Shown here: positions 8,634 to 17,808 of the stretch, piece by piece
Numbering within the stretch: the first letter of the stretch is position 1
Layout: each line of letters opens with the position of its first letter
NCBI RefSeq assembly: GCF_017410345.1
Contig: NZ_JAFQQZ010000028.1
Coordinates: 35,713 to 99,712, forward strand
DNA from: Methanobrevibacter sp.
GTDB lineage: Archaea; Methanobacteriota; Methanobacteria; Methanobacteriales; Methanobacteriaceae
Direction of reading: 5' to 3'
Length of the DNA: 64,000 nucleotides
The notes under the pieces: model-generated
Seen by the model: only the letters and a program-made list of their open reading frames with translations
Databases searched by the model: none
What the model was told of the DNA's origin: nothing
Program-made: the position numbers and the translations under genes

Positions 8634-9032
8634 TTAATCTTTTCTAACCAATTTGACTCTTGATGGAGTTACAATGATCAAGTTCTTGTCTTCAGCTTGT
8701 GAAAGCAAGATTGCTTCTGCACCATATTGGTGTCTTAAAAGCTTTATGATTTCTCCTGCTTGCTTAAAGTCCTTTTCACTTTGCTTTTCAAGGAATTTTA
8801 AATCAAGAATCACAGGATTGTTCTCTTCAACGATTTGGTCGAAAATATAATCCATATCATCAACTGATTTTGGTCTAATTAAAATGATCTCATAAAAGGT
8901 TTGTTCCGGAGAAATGGAAGTGAATTCATCTTCGAAAAATTCTTCTTCTCCAAAATCGCCTATACCATATGCACTGCCAAAGTCATCTTCTTCAAAACCA
9001 AGGCTTTTCTTTAAATTATCAGTAAAACTCAT
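8634..9032 (-). CDS. sepF: Archaeal SepF, FtsZ membrane anchor
   Basis: SepF tethers FtsZ filaments to the membrane at the division site in FtsZ-using archaea and was shown to do so in Methanobrevibacter smithii. The protein has 132 residues. The N-terminus MSFTDNLKKSLGF is a short amphipathic membrane-binding helix, followed by an acidic Gly/Phe-rich linker (residues 15-40). The globular domain (about 45-130) contains ILIRPKSVDDMDYIFDQI, NPVILDLKF and DKNLIIVTPSRVKLV. The downstream neighbour is unrelated. The spacer before it (9033-9329 is behind the neighbour's 3' end) is very AT-rich and otherwise empty. Confidence 0.88.
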   Translation of the reverse strand: MSFTDNLKKSLGFEEDDFGSAYGIGDFGEEEFFEDEFTSISPEQTFYEIILIRPKSVDDMDYIFDQIVEENNPVILDLKFLEKQSEKDFKQAGEIIKLLRHQYGAEAILLSQAEDKNLIIVTPSRVKLVRKD

Positions 9033-9329
9033 TTTGACTCTTCCCTTAAATTTAATGAATAAAATTGATTATTAATTTTAAATAAATTTAAAAAAATTCT
9101 AAAAATTTCATATAATTTTATAAAAAATTTGCTTATTAATTTAAAAGTTTAATGGATTAAACTTTTGTTACATTAAAGTATATATTTTTTTATAGATATA
9201 AAACTTATTATTTTTTTGATGAAAAATAAAAAATTAAATCAAAAATAGAATTTAAAAATAATTAAAAAATTATATTAAAAATTATATTAAAAAAAATAAA
9301 AAAAGAAAAAATAATTAAATAAAAATCAA

Positions 9330-10385
9330 TTAATTTTTATCTAAATATTCCAAAATTGCATCTAACAATTTGCCTGCTCCACCAGCATACATGTCTGCTG
9401 CAGGCAAGCCGTATTTCTCTTCAAAGCTTTCTAAAGTCATATCCTCATCAGCATTTCTCATGTTGATTGACAATCCAACAACCTTAGTGGTAGGCACAAC
9501 AGCTTCAATGGCCTTTACCTCATAGTCAATGCCTCTAGGTTCACGGTATGGGTGGTTTGGCCTGTGACCTACAATGACTGCATCAGGATCTGCACCGATT
9601 AATATGCATGCAGACAATCCTCTTGGGTGAGGGTTTCCATCTTCAGTCAAGCTTGATTGTCCTTCAATGAAGATGATATCCGGCTGGTCATTTTCCTCAA
9701 CATATTTGATTGAACTTAAGATAGCTGAAGGAATGTCCATTGCAGATAGGCTTCCTGCTCTGAAATTGAATGCAGTAGGCTGTTCCAATCCCATTTCATC
9801 AGTTGAAATGATGGAAGCCTTCAAGCCTCTTTTCATTGCTTCGATTCCCAATGATTTGGTGGTGGTCCTTTTACCGCACTCCTGGGAAGTACCTCCTACA
9901 AAGACAACAGATGCCTTTGGCTCATATGAAATCTTAGGCAATACTTCACAGCATTTTTCAGGTGCCACACCGCAAATCTTGCGGACAACATCCAATCTTG
10001 GACTAATCTCTTTGATGCAAACATCATTTTGCTTTGCCAATTTCAATAAAGATTCATTTTCAGATAAAGATAAAGATCTAAATGAAACAACTGCGTTCTT
10101 GCCGTTTGCCAATGCCTGAACCGCATATTTGAGTGCAGTTCCTTCAGCGCCGATTGGTAACATGATGGCTACAGTTTTTGCTTCAGTAGATTCAAATAAA
10201 TCTGATAGGTTTGATGCCACTTCAAGACCACAGAAAGGTTTTCCTTGTTTTGCAGGGTTATCATCAAGGAATCCTACTGTTTCAATCCCTTCAAGGTTAG
10301 AGAATTTTTCTCCTCCACCTCCACATCCAACAATAATATAAGGATTCAATTCTTGAAGATCTTCAACAGAATTTATAGAATACAA
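9330..10385 (-). CDS. DUF1611 family protein, Rossmann plus P-loop domains
   Basis: Residues 1-140 form a Rossmann-like nucleotide or sugar-binding half ([15 protein letters not shown] at about 16-30). Residues 160-351 form a P-loop domain with Walker A variant [14 protein letters not shown] (164-177), then STDEMGLEQ and [11 protein letters not shown]. This layout is DUF1611, whose better-studied relative DgcN works with the epimerase-like DgcA in D-glutamate metabolism; no DgcA homologue is nearby. The start codon is TTG at 10385, supported by AGGAGTGAT three bases before it. Also compare CofE/cyclic-phosphoglycerate-type ligases, but the P-loop form favours DUF1611. Confidence 0.72.
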   Translation of the reverse strand: MYSINSVEDLQELNPYIIVGCGGGGEKFSNLEGIETVGFLDDNPAKQGKPFCGLEVASNLSDLFESTEAKTVAIMLPIGAEGTALKYAVQALANGKNAVVSFRSLSLSENESLLKLAKQNDVCIKEISPRLDVVRKICGVAPEKCCEVLPKISYEPKASVVFVGGTSQECGKRTTTKSLGIEAMKRGLKASIISTDEMGLEQPTAFNFRAGSLSAMDIPSAILSSIKYVEENDQPDIIFIEGQSSLTEDGNPHPRGLSACILIGADPDAVIVGHRPNHPYREPRGIDYEVKAIEAVVPTTKVVGLSINMRNADEDMTLESFEEKYGLPAADMYAGGAGKLLDAILEYLDKN

Positions 10386-10887
10386 GTAATCACTCCTCTT
10401 AAAAAATTGTGTAATTTTGATAAAAATATAGTTAATGATAAATTATTCAAATATTGAATCTTTTCAGAAAACATATATTAAATACTAATGCAATAAATAA
10501 TACACTATCCAACATTATAGAATTTATCTTAATGTATGTATATATTTATTATTATTAATAAATATTAGCATAAGAATTATTAAAATCGAATTTCATGAGG
10601 ATAATGATTTCTTTATCATAACATTAAAAATTATAAATATTAAAAAAATAAAAATATTATAGAAAAATAAAACTTAGACAAAATTTTCATCAAATTGAAA
10701 ATTAAAAAAATAAAAACTAAAAAAATTTATAAAAATAACTTACTTTTTAATATATGGTAAACTATATCTACATCAATGAAATCTAAAATAGAGATTTGAT
10801 AACAACTATGCAAATAATTGCATTTAGATATCATAATTATCAATACCCATTATTCAACTATAAAAAATAATTAAGGAGAAAACTAAT
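10386..10887. promoter_or_regulatory. AT-rich divergent spacer, DUF1611/ZPR1
   Basis: A 500-bp spacer, almost all A and T. The only structured elements I see are TTTTTAATATATGG near 10744-10757, a likely TATA region for the ZPR1 gene, and directly after it GTAAACTAT at 10757-10765, a 9-mer that recurs in other spacers of the window. No gene-like reading frame or RNA-like GC island. Confidence 0.35.
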
Positions 10888-11481
10888 ATGAACATGGATG
10901 ATGTGAAGACTGGAAAAGGTGCAGAAATGAAAATGGATTGTCCGGTATGTGGAGGAAAAAATACTGCAACCTATACTACTCAAACTCATGAACTTGCTTA
11001 TTTTGGAGAGGTTGTTGAATCAACCATACAATGTGAGAAATGTGGATTCAGACATAATGACATTTTGGCAACTGAACAGAAGGACCCTGCCAAACACAGT
11101 TTGATCATTAGCAAAAAGAATCTCGACTCAAGGGTGGTCCGTTCACAGTCAGCTACAGTGTCACTTCCAGAGATTGGAATCAAGGTTGAACCTGGTCCAA
11201 AGTCTGAAGGATACATATCAAATGTTGAAGGAGTTGTTGTAAGATTCATCGAAGCAACTGAACGTGCATTGAACATGTTTACTGATGAGACTTCACAAAC
11301 AAACGGAAAAAGAGTTCTTGAAAACCTGCATAAGGTATTGGATGGAGAGCTTGAAACTCTCTTGCTTATAGAAGATCCATTCGGACAAAGCAAAATAATG
11401 GATGTCCGTGCAAAAACAGAACCTTTAACAGATGAAGAGTTAAAGAATTTAAAAACAGGATTTACAATAATCGATGATTGA
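10888..11481 (+). CDS. ZPR1-type zinc finger protein
   Basis: Archaeal single-module relative of eukaryotic ZPR1, which acts as a folding factor for the translation elongation factor eEF1A; the archaeal role is not established. The C4 zinc finger is C18-x2-C21 and C49-x2-C52 with the ZPR1 signature between (TTQTHELAYFGEVVESTIQC). The following beta-rich domain includes KVEPGPKSEGYISNVEGVV (about 106-124). Length 197 aa fits a single ZPR1 module. GGAG nine bases before ATG supports the start. Confidence 0.85.
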   Translation: MNMDDVKTGKGAEMKMDCPVCGGKNTATYTTQTHELAYFGEVVESTIQCEKCGFRHNDILATEQKDPAKHSLIISKKNLDSRVVRSQSATVSLPEIGIKVEPGPKSEGYISNVEGVVVRFIEATERALNMFTDETSQTNGKRVLENLHKVLDGELETLLLIEDPFGQSKIMDVRAKTEPLTDEELKNLKTGFTIIDD

Positions 11482-11578
11482 AAGTGAAAAATAGCTTTAG
11501 AAAAAATTTAAAAAAATATTAAAAATAGTAGTTAAAATCCTATAAAAAAAGTTAAAAAAAATAAAATGAATAGAAGAA

Positions 11579-12016
11579 TTATTCTTCTATTTCTTCATCT
11601 TCTTCTTGTTTGGTCATAGATAATGGAGTGAATTCATCTTCCTCTACGACATCTTTTAATTTGAGAGTTTTTTGAACATCCATAGCTAATGCATCACAAT
11701 CTGCCTTAATAGCGTTTAAGTGCAATAAGATTCTTTCCTTTTCTTGGTTGATTCTTTTGATGTTAGTGTATGGATAGGTTGATTCCTTAAGCATCTCATA
11801 CTCAATGGTAGTGTATGGGTAGTCATTGAGCTGCTCACATACTTGCTTGAGGATATCTCCCAAGAACTTGTTCATTTCAACTTTTACTCTTTCCCTGATC
11901 ATTTTGTCATCATCAAGGTTTTGTTTCATTAAACGAACAACTTCTGCTTTAGCAAAAGGTAAGTTTTCTTCTTCTTCCTCTTCGATTTCAATATTTTCAA
12001 TTTCTTCTTCAGCCAT
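11579..12016 (-). CDS. Divergent histone-fold protein with acidic ends and coiled-coil tail
   Basis: Residues 1-17 are nearly all acidic. Residues 18-83 align by eye with an archaeal histone fold: [20 protein letters not shown] corresponds to the start of HMfB (LPIAPIGRIIKDAG...), then a long central helix [20 protein letters not shown], then [14 protein letters not shown] at the loop-2/helix-3 position (HMfB RKTIKAEDIELA). Residues 88-120 are a likely coiled coil and the C-terminus (125-145) is acidic again. Structure-prediction surveys have proposed a coiled-coil class of archaeal histone variants; this could belong there. The acidic tails and loss of the basic loop residues argue against ordinary DNA wrapping. 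Alternative: a prefoldin-like coiled-coil protein without histone ancestry. Confidence 0.55.
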   Translation of the reverse strand: MAEEEIENIEIEEEEEENLPFAKAEVVRLMKQNLDDDKMIRERVKVEMNKFLGDILKQVCEQLNDYPYTTIEYEMLKESTYPYTNIKRINQEKERILLHLNAIKADCDALAMDVQKTLKLKDVVEEDEFTPLSMTKQEEDEEIEE

Positions 12017-12641
12017 AAATAACGACTCCTTAATAAATATTTTAAATTTTATTAATAATTAATTACAACTGAATTATTAACTGGCTAATGCAATAATTAG
12101 TTCATAAAAATTTATCAATTCATAAAAATTATTTTGATGAATGCAATAAAAATTTCAATATTAATAAAATTTATTCAAATTAAATTTAAATCATGAAAAG
12201 CAAGTGAAATCTAAATTTAGATAAAAAATTATTTTTATTTTTCAATAAAAAATGATTTAAAATCTAAAAAAACCATTTGCTTATCTAGATGTAATAATAT
12301 ATTTGTTTAAAGGAATATATAAAGGTATCGCATTATTTTAATTTTATGATTAATTTTTCATATAGTTATTGAGTAAACTATATGAATAATTATAGCAAAA
12401 ATCAATAATTTTGATGGTATGAAAAAATTGAAAAATCCCTTTTTTAAAATTATGAATTTTGTTTAAAATATGAAAATTATCAATTGAAAAATTAATTAAA
12501 AATGTTGTAAAAAATAGAAATAGTATACTATGTTTAAAACAATAATGAAAATAGAAAAATTATAATTTAATAAATTTAATAAAAATAAATGAAAAATAGA
12601 AAAATAATAAAAATTAAAAAAATTTAATTTTGATAATTAAT
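12017..12641. other. Long AT-rich spacer with one inverted repeat
   Basis: About 625 bp of extreme AT content between two leftward genes. It contains a perfect 9-bp inverted repeat CATATAGTT-attgagta-AACTATATG (12359-12384), overlapping a GTAAACTAT 9-mer, and a TATA-like GAATATATAAAGG near 12312. I see no reading frame with protein-like composition and no tRNA. Confidence 0.35.
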
Positions 12642-12899
12642 TTAGTCTGCACAAGGATCTAAATTAAATGCATATCTGTATTCTTGGTTTACAAGATTGG
12701 AACCTTCGAATCTTCCATCGATAATGCTTGAAATCTTTTCAATTGCATCAAGGGAAAGCTCCTTTCCTTCTGCAATTGGGAAAAAGAAAGTGATTACATC
12801 ATCGGTTATGAGATAATTCAATTCGAAATCTTCCTTTTCAAATTCGCCTTTAAATACTTCAGTGAGTTTTTCTTCAATATTCTTTTCAAGATCTGCCAT
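12642..12899 (-). CDS. Small conserved-looking hypothetical protein, 85 aa
   Basis: Not recognised. An acidic, cytosolic 85-residue protein with alternating hydrophobic strands (DFELNYLITDDVITFFFPIAEG, then a helix LSLDAIEKISSIIDG) and a C-terminal YRYAFNLDPCAD. Codon use is like the neighbours, and TGAGGTGAAATT ending at the start codon supplies a ribosome binding site, so the gene is real. It lies 85 bp upstream of nadC on the same strand and may be cotranscribed; no functional link follows. Confidence 0.6.
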   Translation of the reverse strand: MADLEKNIEEKLTEVFKGEFEKEDFELNYLITDDVITFFFPIAEGKELSLDAIEKISSIIDGRFEGSNLVNQEYRYAFNLDPCAD

Positions 12900-12984
12900 A
12901 ATTTCACCTCATATTAAAAGTTATATTTACATTAAACAAGATAGCATATAAACTTATCCATAAGCCCATAAGCCGAAAGCCTTT

Positions 12985-13815
12985 TTAATCCATATCCAAA
13001 CTGAAGTTCAAACTGCTTGCCTGATGGGTTATGGAACCTAATGATATGATGTCAACATCCAATGGAGCATAATCCAGAATATTGTCTTCTGTGATTCCTC
13101 CGGAAATCTCAATCAATACATCTTTCCTCAAATCCTTTTCCTCTAATGCATCTAGAGTATCTTGAGCTTCCTCAGGAGTCATATTGTCAAACATGACAAT
13201 GTCTGCACCGTTTTCACAGGCAATGATTGCATCTTCAATTGATTCAACTTCAATCTCAATCTTTTTGGAAAAGCTGTTGTTCTCTTTGGCCAATTCAAGG
13301 GCTTCCTTCACTGAACCGACAACGGCAATATGATTGTCCTTAATCAATATCATATCGTCCAATGCAGACCTATGAGGGTCTCCGCCACCGATGGAAATAG
13401 CCAATTTGTCAAACTTCTGAAGTGCAGGTGCAGTCTTACGGGTTCCAGCAACCCTTATCTTAGGATTTAGCTCATGCACCTTCTTTACAATCCTATTGGT
13501 CACGGTAGCCACACCAGACATTCTCATAAGAAGATTAAGTGCAGTTCTCTCTAAAAGAAGAATCTTTCGGGCATTTCCTTCAAGCTCTAAAAGAATGTCT
13601 CCTTTGGAAATCCTATCCCCATCCTTTTTAGAGGAAATGATCTTAATGCCATACTCTGAAAACATTTCCTTTATGATTTCAATTCCTGCAAGGATTCCAT
13701 CATCCTTAGAGATCAGTTTAGCATAAAATACCTTATCTTCTGGAATTAAGGCATTTGAAGTGATATCTCCAAAACCTTCATCTTCCCTAAGCATATACCT
13801 TATAATTTCATCCAT
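12985..13815 (-). CDS. nadC: Nicotinate-nucleotide pyrophosphorylase (carboxylating)
   Basis: Converts quinolinate and PRPP to nicotinate mononucleotide, CO2 and PPi in de novo NAD synthesis. The family signature is clear: AGTRKTAPALQKFDKLA (about residues 128-144), GGGDPHRSALDDMILIKDNH (149-168), and the barrel strands IEIEVESIEDA, ADIVMFDNM, IEISGGI and DIISLGSITHQ. At 276 aa it has full length. Its partner nadA lies 2.2 kb away on the other strand, separated by rnz and mscS, so the pathway genes are near each other but not in one operon. Confidence 0.95.
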   Translation of the reverse strand: MDEIIRYMLREDEGFGDITSNALIPEDKVFYAKLISKDDGILAGIEIIKEMFSEYGIKIISSKKDGDRISKGDILLELEGNARKILLLERTALNLLMRMSGVATVTNRIVKKVHELNPKIRVAGTRKTAPALQKFDKLAISIGGGDPHRSALDDMILIKDNHIAVVGSVKEALELAKENNSFSKKIEIEVESIEDAIIACENGADIVMFDNMTPEEAQDTLDALEEKDLRKDVLIEISGGITEDNILDYAPLDVDIISLGSITHQASSLNFSLDMD

Positions 13816-14035
13816 TCTTACACCAAGATATTAAAAATTATTAAACTTATAAATTATACATTTTAAAAAAATATTCTAGAAATTAAATTCAATTAAGATA
13901 ATATATGTTTCATAGTATTAATATATTTTATATATTTAAATTAACATAATATTAATCATAAAATAAAAACAATAATCTGATTCAACTATTCCAAACATCG
14001 AATAGACAATAAAATTCAAGAATTCAAGTGATTTT

Positions 14036-14983
14036 ATGGAAATTACATTTTTAGGAACTTCATCTGCTGTGCCTTCAAAATATAGAAACCATGCGGGAAT
14101 TATCTTAAAGTACTTTAAGGATACACTGCTATTTGATTGCGGTGAAGGAACACAAAGACAATTGACTTATGCTAAGATAAGCCCTATGAAAATAGACAAG
14201 ATATTCATAACCCATTTTCATGGAGACCATATCTTAGGCTTGGCAGGACTCATTCAATCCATGGGCTTTAGAGGAAGGGAAGATGATCTGGACATCTACG
14301 GACCTAAAGGATTGAATAAGATACTGAATGTGATTTCAAATTATGGATTCTTCCAAATAAACTTCAATATCAATGTTCACGAAATAGGGGAAGGAACAGT
14401 TGTTGAAACAGAGGAATACATCATAAAATCAGTTCTTGCAGAGCATAATATTGAGAATCTTGCCTACTCCATCTATGAAAAGAAAAAGCCTCGCTTCCTA
14501 AGGGAAAAGGCCATTGAGCTTGGAGTGCCGGTAGGCCCTGCCTTTGGAAAGCTTCACAGCGGCCAAGAGGTTGAAGTGGATGGAAAGATCATCAAGCCTG
14601 AGCAAGTCTTGGGCCCGCCGAGAGCAGGCAAAAAGGTGACATACTCCGGAGATACAAGGCCTTGCGAACAATTGATTGAACTTGCACGTGACAGCGATGT
14701 ATTGATTCATGAAGCAACCTACGAAGATGCAGACAGGGACAGGGCAATTGAAAATTGCCATTCCACATCAAAGGAAGCTGCAGAAATAGCTAAAGAGGCA
14801 AATGTGAAACTATTGGTGCTCACACATATGAGCACAAGATATACAACAGACTTGAATATCAAGGAAGAGGCCAAGGAAATATTTGAAAACACTGTTGTGG
14901 CCAATGACTTTACAGAAATAAACATTGGAAAGGATAAGACAACTATAAACTTCAAGAATATTCTAACTGTAAACAATGAATGA
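14036..14983 (+). CDS. rnz: Ribonuclease Z
   Basis: Endonuclease that removes the 3' trailer of tRNA precursors. It has the metallo-beta-lactamase fold with the zinc motif THFHGDH at residues 59-65 (H60, H62, D64, H65). The N-terminus begins MEITFLGTSSAVPSKYRNHAG and LLFDCGEGTQRQL follows. Further ligands are in AEHNIENLAY, YSGDTRP and the HEATYED motif, and LTHMSTRY closes the set. An exosite-arm region (about 150-205) precedes YSGDTRP. 315 aa is the standard short-form RNase Z length. Confidence 0.95.
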   Translation: MEITFLGTSSAVPSKYRNHAGIILKYFKDTLLFDCGEGTQRQLTYAKISPMKIDKIFITHFHGDHILGLAGLIQSMGFRGREDDLDIYGPKGLNKILNVISNYGFFQINFNINVHEIGEGTVVETEEYIIKSVLAEHNIENLAYSIYEKKKPRFLREKAIELGVPVGPAFGKLHSGQEVEVDGKIIKPEQVLGPPRAGKKVTYSGDTRPCEQLIELARDSDVLIHEATYEDADRDRAIENCHSTSKEAAEIAKEANVKLLVLTHMSTRYTTDLNIKEEAKEIFENTVVANDFTEINIGKDKTTINFKNILTVNNE

Positions 14984-15032
14984 AAGAATCATGATTAAAT
15001 TTTAATTAAAATGGATAATGAAAGGTGGTTAA

Positions 15033-15830
15033 ATGGATTACGCTTCCCAGATATTAGAAATACTTCTTCATCTTTTCAATTTTAGAAATATTCTCTATAT
15101 CCTACTGATTATCATAGGCGGAATCATAATCATAAGACTAGGGGATAGGGCACTTAGCAAGATAGAGCATAAATTTGACTTGAATCTCACCGCCCATTAT
15201 TTATTTAAGGACATATTGAAATACACAGTGATCATCATAGCCATCGCATGGATACTGCATGTTCTTGGAATCAACTTGGAAAGCATCATAATCAGTTTAG
15301 GTGTTGTAGGTATTATAATAGGACTTGCATCCCAGGACATTGTCTCCAACTTCATTTCAGGAATCTTTGTAATCAGCGATAAGAAGATCCAAGTTGGAAA
15401 TGTCATTGAAGTCAATGATTTCAAGGGAACCATCAAGAAAGTCGGATTTAGAAACACCCATATGATAAATCAGGACAACTATGAGATAACAATTCCAAAC
15501 TCTGTCTTAGCCAAGAACATCTATAAGATGTATAAGCCAACTGAAGACCACAGACTTAGGATAACTGCAGTATTGCCTCATGGAATGAACTTGGATGAAT
15601 TCAAGGCGGACCTTGATAAGAAAATGTATTCCTACGATTGGGTCGTTAAGGACAAGACCACGTTCTTTTCAAAGGACTATACTGAATGGGGTCCTAAAGT
15701 AGAGGTTAGCTACTGGATTACAGAATATAAGTATATTGACTGTGGAAAGATAAGAATCCTAGAAAACATCAATAGATTAGCTGATGAATATAGGAAAAAC
15801 AGAAGAATAAAAATCAAATATAAAAAATAA
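15033..15830 (+). CDS. mscS: Small-conductance mechanosensitive channel (MscS family)
   Basis: Membrane channel that opens under tension to release osmolytes. Three hydrophobic segments are at about residues 18-38 (ILYILLIIIGGIIIIRL), 62-80 (YTVIIIAIAWILHVLGI) and 84-100 (SIIISLGVVGIIIGLASQD), the last being the pore helix. The beta domain follows with ISGIFVISDKKIQVGNVIEV and GTIKKVGFRNTHM, then a shortened C-terminal alpha/beta domain. The 265-aa length equals E. coli MscS-type proteins. AAGGTGG four bases before ATG supports the start. It is 49 bp after rnz; cotranscription is possible. Confidence 0.9.
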   Translation: MDYASQILEILLHLFNFRNILYILLIIIGGIIIIRLGDRALSKIEHKFDLNLTAHYLFKDILKYTVIIIAIAWILHVLGINLESIIISLGVVGIIIGLASQDIVSNFISGIFVISDKKIQVGNVIEVNDFKGTIKKVGFRNTHMINQDNYEITIPNSVLAKNIYKMYKPTEDHRLRITAVLPHGMNLDEFKADLDKKMYSYDWVVKDKTTFFSKDYTEWGPKVEVSYWITEYKYIDCGKIRILENINRLADEYRKNRRIKIKYKK

Positions 15831-15971
15831 ATTGAAAAAAACTTGAAAATAGAATAAATTTTAAAGAGATATAAAAAAATAACAATCGTTAATTTTTTAT
15901 GCATAAAGAACTAAAATAATATCATATAATAAAAAATCTCATGATAATAACTAATAAAAAAGGGTTAGAAT

Positions 15972-16889
15972 ATGACAAATGAATTACAAGAAGAAATTAT
16001 TCAATTGAAAGAGGAAAAGAATGCAATTATCCTCGCACACAATTACCAACCAAAGGAAATTCAGGAAATAGCTGATTTTCTTGGAGACTCATTAGAATTA
16101 TGCATAAAAGCAAAAGAAGTGGATGATAAGGAAATCATCGTCTTCTGTGGTGTAGACTTCATGGCAGAGACCGCTTATATGCTAAACCCTGACAAGAAGG
16201 TATTGATTCCAGATATGGAGGCAGAATGTCCTATGGCACATATGCTTACTGGTGAGCAAGTTAGAGAAGCTAAGGAAAAATACCCTGACGCTGCGGTTTG
16301 CCTATACGTAAACAGTCTCGGTGAGGCAAAAGCCCAATCAGACATACTCTGTACCTCTGGAAATGTAAAGAAAGTTGTTGAAAGCATTGAACAGGACACA
16401 ATCCTATTTGGACCTGATAACAACCTTGGTGAATTCGTACAGCCATTCACTGACAAAAAGATCATTCCAATTCCAGGTGACGGACACTGCTATGTGCACA
16501 AACTGTTCCATAAGGAAGACATAGAGGATGCAAGGAAGAAATATCCTAATGCAGACATCATCATTCACCCTGAATCCAATAAGGATGTTCAAGAGCTTGC
16601 AGACTATGTCTTAAGTACTGGAGGAATGCTCTCACATGTAAGGGACAGCCCTAAGGACGAGTTTGTCATTGGAACTGAAGTGGACCTCATTACCAGACTT
16701 GAATCTGAGTTCCCTGACAAAACCTATTATCCATTGCTTGAAGGAGCTATCTGCAAAAACATGAAACTTCATACTCTTGAAAAGGTAAGAGACTGCCTTA
16801 AGAATGAAGAGCCAAGAATAGTCGTTCCGGATGAAATAGCTGAAAAATCAATCAATGCAATTGAAAGAATGCTCGAAGCATCTAAATAA
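15972..16889 (+). CDS. nadA: Quinolinate synthase
   Basis: Condenses iminoaspartate with dihydroxyacetone phosphate to quinolinate, using a 4Fe-4S cluster. Visible motifs are AIILAHNYQPKEIQEIADFL (about residues 18-37), FCGVDFMAETAYML (first cluster cysteine region), MEAECPMAHM, the GPDNNLGEFV segment, IIHPESNKDV and EGAICKNMKLHTLEKV, which carries the last cysteine. Length 305 aa is the archaeal and A-type NadA size. It supplies the substrate of nadC (12985-13815). No nadB or aspartate dehydrogenase gene is in the window. Confidence 0.95.
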   Translation: MTNELQEEIIQLKEEKNAIILAHNYQPKEIQEIADFLGDSLELCIKAKEVDDKEIIVFCGVDFMAETAYMLNPDKKVLIPDMEAECPMAHMLTGEQVREAKEKYPDAAVCLYVNSLGEAKAQSDILCTSGNVKKVVESIEQDTILFGPDNNLGEFVQPFTDKKIIPIPGDGHCYVHKLFHKEDIEDARKKYPNADIIIHPESNKDVQELADYVLSTGGMLSHVRDSPKDEFVIGTEVDLITRLESEFPDKTYYPLLEGAICKNMKLHTLEKVRDCLKNEEPRIVVPDEIAEKSINAIERMLEASK

Positions 16890-16918
16890 GAATAGTAAAA
16901 ATAGTAAAATAACTAGAT

Positions 16919-16955
16919 AAAAAGAAATATTCTTTTTATCCTTTCTTTTTTTTAA
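16919..16955 (+). terminator. nadA terminator: hairpin and T-tract
   Basis: AAAAAGAA and TTCTTTTT (16919-16937) form an 8-bp stem with an ATA loop, 30 bp after the nadA stop. A run of mainly T follows to about 16953. The T-rich tract alone would be enough for archaeal termination. Confidence 0.5.
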
Positions 16956-17032
16956 AAATTTTAATAAAAATAAAAACTTTTTTTGAAAAATAATTAAAAA
17001 ACTCTTTTTTAAAATTAAATGAAAATTGAAAA

Positions 17033-17317
17033 TTATTTCATGTCTTCCAGGAAACTTGATATGAAATAGGTCATTTCAATTTCCTCTCTTTTTATGAAAT
17101 CATCGATTTTGAAATGTGCATCATCTGAAGCAAATGGGAAGAACTTTCTGGAATAAAATATATTGAGGAGCAGATCGCCATCTTCAACAACAGTCTCTCC
17201 TTCCAGATTATTCAATAGGAATTCCAATTCCTTATCGCTTAAGCCAGATGCCCTATAGGTTACATAGTGCATTTCATCTTCAGTCTCGCCATAATCCTCA
17301 ACTTTAACGCTTAACAT
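17033..17317 (-). CDS. Small hypothetical protein, 94 aa
   Basis: Not recognised. An acidic 94-residue cytosolic protein with no cysteine or membrane segment. It contains HYVTYRASGLSDKELEFLLN and FYSRKFFPFASDDAHFKIDD, and predicted strand-helix alternation. An AGGGAGAT site before the ATG supports translation. It is the last gene of a leftward series (MATE, amidohydrolase, MetX-like enzyme, GNAT), 65 bp after the GNAT gene, and may be part of that transcript. Confidence 0.55.
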   Translation of the reverse strand: MLSVKVEDYGETEDEMHYVTYRASGLSDKELEFLLNNLEGETVVEDGDLLLNIFYSRKFFPFASDDAHFKIDDFIKREEIEMTYFISSFLEDMK

Positions 17318-17382
17318 ATAATCTCCCTCAAATAGAATATGTTCCTTAAAAGTTTAATAATTTTCTAAATCTTAAAAAATAA

Positions 17383-17787
17383 TTAAGTCCATAAATCAGT
17401 TATGAACATTGGACTTGCGTCATCTGCCTTTTCAAATCCGCAATGTTCATAGAACTCTATCTCGTCATTATAGGAAACAACCACAATACGCAAATAATCA
17501 TTGTACTTGTCAGTTACCCTTTTGAGCAATTCCTTTCCAATGCCTTTTCCCTGATAATCAGGCCTGATGAGAACATAATGAACATAAGCGGTCATTATTC
17601 CATCATCCATTGCAGAGACAAGACCAACTAACTTATCTCCATCCCATGCAGAATAGACTGTTTCAAAGTTTTTCATGGCAATAACAAGCTTGTCTGGAAA
17701 ATGGCCTGAAGACCAGTCCACTGATAAGAATAAATCCTCTAAATCTTTTTCTTCAAAATCATGAATGTCTTTGTAAGTTATTTCCAT
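17383..17787 (-). CDS. GNAT-family N-acetyltransferase
   Basis: Transfers an acetyl group from acetyl-CoA to an amine; substrate unknown. Motif A, which binds the CoA pyrophosphate, is LIRPDYQGKGIGKELL (about residues 73-88), preceded by the strand MTAYVHYVLI. Motif B ends in YNDEIEFYEHCGFEKADD, typical of single-domain GNATs. At 134 aa it is compact. Only 21 bp separate it from the upstream MetX-like gene, so it belongs to the same leftward unit. A small-molecule role is likelier than protein acetylation given this context. Confidence 0.82.
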   Translation of the reverse strand: MEITYKDIHDFEEKDLEDLFLSVDWSSGHFPDKLVIAMKNFETVYSAWDGDKLVGLVSAMDDGIMTAYVHYVLIRPDYQGKGIGKELLKRVTDKYNDYLRIVVVSYNDEIEFYEHCGFEKADDASPMFITDLWT

Positions 17788-17808
17788 AATAACACCTGAG
17801 AATAATCT

